From JAICLL01 sp035252155 (lineage in GTDB: Bacteria > Planctomycetota > Planctomycetia > Pirellulales > JAICIG01): a stretch of 6,302 bases of DNA. Positions 6,078 to 6,302 of the stretch are shown one piece after another (the stretch's first letter is position 1; each line of letters starts with the position of its first letter). The notes below the pieces were generated by a model that worked only from the letters and a program-made list of their open reading frames with translations, made no database searches and was not told where the DNA came from. The stretch is from contig DATFDL010000427.1 in NCBI GenBank assembly GCA_035252155.1, positions 1 through 6,302 of the forward strand, read 5' to 3'. A program made the position numbers and the translations under genes.

Positions 6078-6103
6078 CAAAGGCGCAGCGCGCTGCGCCT
6101 TTG
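6078..6103. repeat. 26-bp perfect palindrome, copy 2
   Basis: This is identical in all 26 bases to the copy at 5962-5987, with start points 116 bp apart. Outside the palindrome the sequences differ at once (GGTGG and GCGCG around copy 1, CGGAA and CCGGC around copy 2). Confidence 0.92.
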
Positions 6104-6232
6104 CCGGCGTGTGTCATTTCGGTCGCAGTCGCGCGAAGCCGGTTCTCCTCTCGCGGCGCGAACCATTCCGGCTATACCCTATCGCACTGCGGCGGACCTG
6201 AATGACGGCGACGATGTTGTCGCAACTCGACT

Positions 6233-6258
6233 GCGAGGCGACACGCGTGTCGCCTCGC
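6233..6258. repeat. 26-bp perfect palindrome of a second sequence type
   Basis: The half-site GCGAGGCGACACG is followed by its exact reverse complement, with the centre between 6245 and 6246 (in an ACGCGT). It has the same length as the other two palindromes and shares AGGCG at half-site positions 4-8 and CG at positions 12-13. It may be a diverged or sister family of the same element type. Two plus-strand frames stay open through it to the window edge, but neither is recognised as a gene. Confidence 0.88.
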
Positions 6259-6302
6259 CGCCTGCAATCGCCGACTTACTGGGTCGTAAAGGCGACGTGG
6301 TA

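Larger units (their letters stand above)
5513..6166 (-). pseudogene. Degenerate integrase-core (rve/DDE) transposase remnant region
   Basis: The minus strand carries LLYLALLMDRYSRLIVGW (5660-5713), which matches the central strand-turn-strand with the second catalytic Asp of rve-type transposases such as the IS3 group (W-L-Y-L-A-x-x-x-D-x-x-S-R-x-I-V-G-W). The rest of the expected protein is not there: no D-x-T-Y block upstream, no third catalytic Glu downstream, and the frame after GWEAL changes to unrelated sequence ending at 5513. The upstream part (LLPLRWLRFYVKCCGFFNTT) is protein-like but not identified, and two copies of a palindromic repeat interrupt it. There are no recognisable terminal inverted repeats and no intact orfA. 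It is an old, fragmentary insertion-sequence relic. The open minus frame itself should not be called a gene. Confidence 0.42.

Overview
The window reads as GC-rich bacterial chromosome, most likely from a planctomycete of the Pirellulales type. This is inferred from the gene content: a TIGR02996 repeat-companion domain fused to a DUF1963/YwqG domain, a DUF4058 protein, kelch-type repeats, and MerR-like helix-turn-helix fragments, all of which are common in that phylum. No single gene proves the taxonomy.

Layout. The left end (1-1225) is conserved core sequence: an endonuclease IV gene (nfo, + strand, TTG start, all nine metal ligands kept) followed by a complete tRNA-Pro(CGG) with its own promoter. 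From the 3' end of the tRNA onward the character changes to a mosaic of small orphan genes and broken genes. In order these are a start-less helix-turn-helix remnant (+), an intact DUF4058 gene (-), an internal fragment of a serine beta-lactamase-like hydrolase (+), a small LexA-type winged-helix gene (-) that overlaps the hydrolase frame tail to tail, a kelch-repeat remnant (+), an intact TIGR02996-DUF1963 gene and an intact DUF2200 gene (+, probably one transcript), and a decayed integrase-core transposase remnant (-).

The right end (about 5480-6302) has no intact gene. It carries three perfect 26-bp palindromes. Two are identical copies 116 bp apart (5962-5987 and 6078-6103). The third (6233-6258) has a different sequence but the same length, symmetry and AGGCG-nnn-CG half-site pattern. 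These are the strongest unexplained structure in the window and look like a dispersed palindromic (REP/MITE-like) element family.

Function. Nfo repairs abasic sites and the tRNA decodes CCG. DUF4058, DUF1963 and DUF2200 are uncharacterised families. The mosaic downstream of the tRNA gene suggests an accessory region shaped by insertion and deletion, not one coherent pathway. I see no CRISPR array, no complete insertion sequence and no clear new multi-gene system. The features most worth following are the palindromes, a 17-residue insertion in Nfo next to its DNA-penetrating loop, and the promoter-equipped LexA-like mini-regulator.
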